Shown here: piece by piece, positions 31,390 to 31,708 of the stretch | Numbering within the stretch: the first letter of the stretch is position 1 | Layout: the number at the start of each line of letters is the position of its first letter | From: Actinomycetes bacterium | GTDB lineage: Bacteria; Actinomycetota; Acidimicrobiia; Spongiisociales; UBA5794 | Reading direction: 5' to 3' | DNA length: 31,708 nucleotides | Assembly: GCA_023336875.1 (NCBI GenBank) | Contig: JAMBLH010000168.1 | Location: 1-31,708 of the forward strand | Notes under the pieces: generated by a model | The model's input: the letters and a program-made list of their open reading frames with translations, nothing else | The model's database searches: none | What the model was told of the DNA's origin: nothing | Position numbers and translations under genes: made by a program

Positions 31390-31582
31390 GCAACGTTCGA
31401 CACCATCGATCTCGGGCATCATGACATCGAGGATCAAGAGATCAGGCTGACGATCACGCACCGCGGCAAGGGCTTGGGCGCCGTCGTGGACAACCTCCAC
31501 TCCAGCCCTCATAAATGAGTGCCCTCCGGATACTGGCGGCGATCATCTCATCGTCATCGGCTACAAGAATCTGCGGGTTCAT
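31390..31582 (-). pseudogene. Truncated, frameshifted response regulator receiver
   Basis: From ATG 31582 (preceded by GAGGATG) the frame reads ILVADDDEMIAASIRRALIYEG, a normal receiver start with the acidic DDD. Similarity then continues in another frame as VEVVHDGAQALAAVRDRQPD and LLILDVMMPEIDGVE, including the phospho-acceptor Asp and MP-x-x-DG. A single extra T near 31500 explains the shift. After about 60 residues similarity stops at the lipoprotein promoter, so the second half of the receiver and any output domain are missing. The shift alone could be a sequencing error; the truncation is not. Confidence 0.8.
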
Positions 31583-31592
31583 GACAACATCC

Positions 31593-31708
31593 TCACACAC
31601 GCGGATGAGTCATAGATGAGAGCCTGCGCGCGACTCTTCGCGAGCGGTCGCCGGGAGTTGCGCTTGCAGCGGCCCGTTCTCTGGCATCAAAGGCTATGGC
31701 ATCAAAGG
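31593..31708 (-). CDS. Possible 3' end of an unidentified gene at the window edge
   Basis: On the minus strand only one frame is open from the right edge to TGA at 31595-31593. It encodes 38 residues, including FDAIAFDARERAAAS and a basic RSRRVARRLSS tail. The stop lies ten bases before the start of the response-regulator remnant, as expected for an upstream operon partner. The fragment is too short to identify. A 12-base repeat (TGGCATCAAAGG) at 31682-31693 and 31697-31708 lies within it and accounts for the repeated Phe-Asp-Ala. Confidence 0.35.
   Translation of the reverse strand, partial: FDAIAFDARERAAASATPGDRSRRVARRLSSMTHPRV
31682..31708. repeat. Two copies of TGGCATCAAAGG at the window end
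   Basis: Two identical 12-mers separated by CTA end exactly at the last base. They may be the start of a longer tandem array continuing outside the window, or a short in-frame repeat within a coding region. Confidence 0.5.

Noticed and set aside
31682..31708. CRISPR or attachment-site reading of the TGGCATCAAAGG repeats
   Set aside because: Only two 12-base copies three bases apart are visible, with no spacers, integrase or cas gene, and they fit an in-frame coding repeat.
1..31708. A mobile element, prophage or biosynthetic island covering part of the window
   Set aside because: I see no transposase, integrase, phage structural gene, flanking repeats or tRNA junction; gene style and start signals are uniform across the window.

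Overview
The window reads as a chromosomal stretch of an actinobacterium. Evidence for that is the moderately high GC content by eye and a gene set typical of Actinomycetota: a peptidoglycan-binding MacA-like adaptor with a Cys-rich lipoprotein, a DUF1684 protein, a Ddn-type deazaflavin (F420) oxidoreductase, a class III cyclase fused to a STAND-type ATPase, and a mycoredoxin-like domain. An Acidimicrobiia-like lineage is my guess, not a demonstrated placement. Genes are tightly packed on both strands. No gene-free stretch exceeds 300 bases, and I see no rRNA, tRNA, CRISPR array, insertion sequence or prophage.

Layout. (1) 1-546: YceI-like protein at the left edge. (2) 4630-563, minus: four overlapping genes for a MacAB-like export system (Cys-rich lipoprotein, adaptor, ATPase, FtsX-type permease). 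(3) 4734-8408: an EamA transporter, a divergent pair of lipoproteins (one a metzincin-type zinc protease), and a lipoprotein resembling a beta-propeller. (4) 8488-10239: a soluble cyclase/TolB-like/TPR protein. (5) 10256-15224: CsaA, RecQ, a DUF1684 protein, a small secreted protein with a clear terminator, and a class V aminotransferase. (6) 15314-20652: an MFS transporter, then two class III cyclase genes overlapping by one base. (7) 20644-26021: LtrA and MBL-fold genes, divergent from a three-gene set encoding a response regulator/redoxin/flavin-reductase fusion, a cyclic-nucleotide-binding histidine kinase and a UBP-type zinc finger. (8) 26039-31708: a small membrane protein, a wrecked phenylacetate-CoA ligase, an ABC-F ATPase, an alpha/beta hydrolase, an SGNH hydrolase, a Ddn-like protein, a lipoprotein, a broken response regulator, and an unknown gene end.

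How parts may work together. The window has three class III cyclase genes (one with all canonical adenylyl cyclase residues) and a histidine kinase with a cyclic-nucleotide-binding domain. That kinase is translationally coupled to a response regulator whose output is a cysteine-depleted thioredoxin-reductase-like flavoprotein, followed by a eukaryote-like zinc finger. This RR-flavoprotein / cNMP-kinase / UBP-finger set is the best candidate here for an incompletely understood signalling system.

Expression signals are unusually legible. At least eleven starts have a TANNNT hexamer ending 6-7 bases before the start codon and no Shine-Dalgarno sequence, as expected for leaderless mRNAs. I used this to choose several starts. 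Other genes have clear Shine-Dalgarno sequences.
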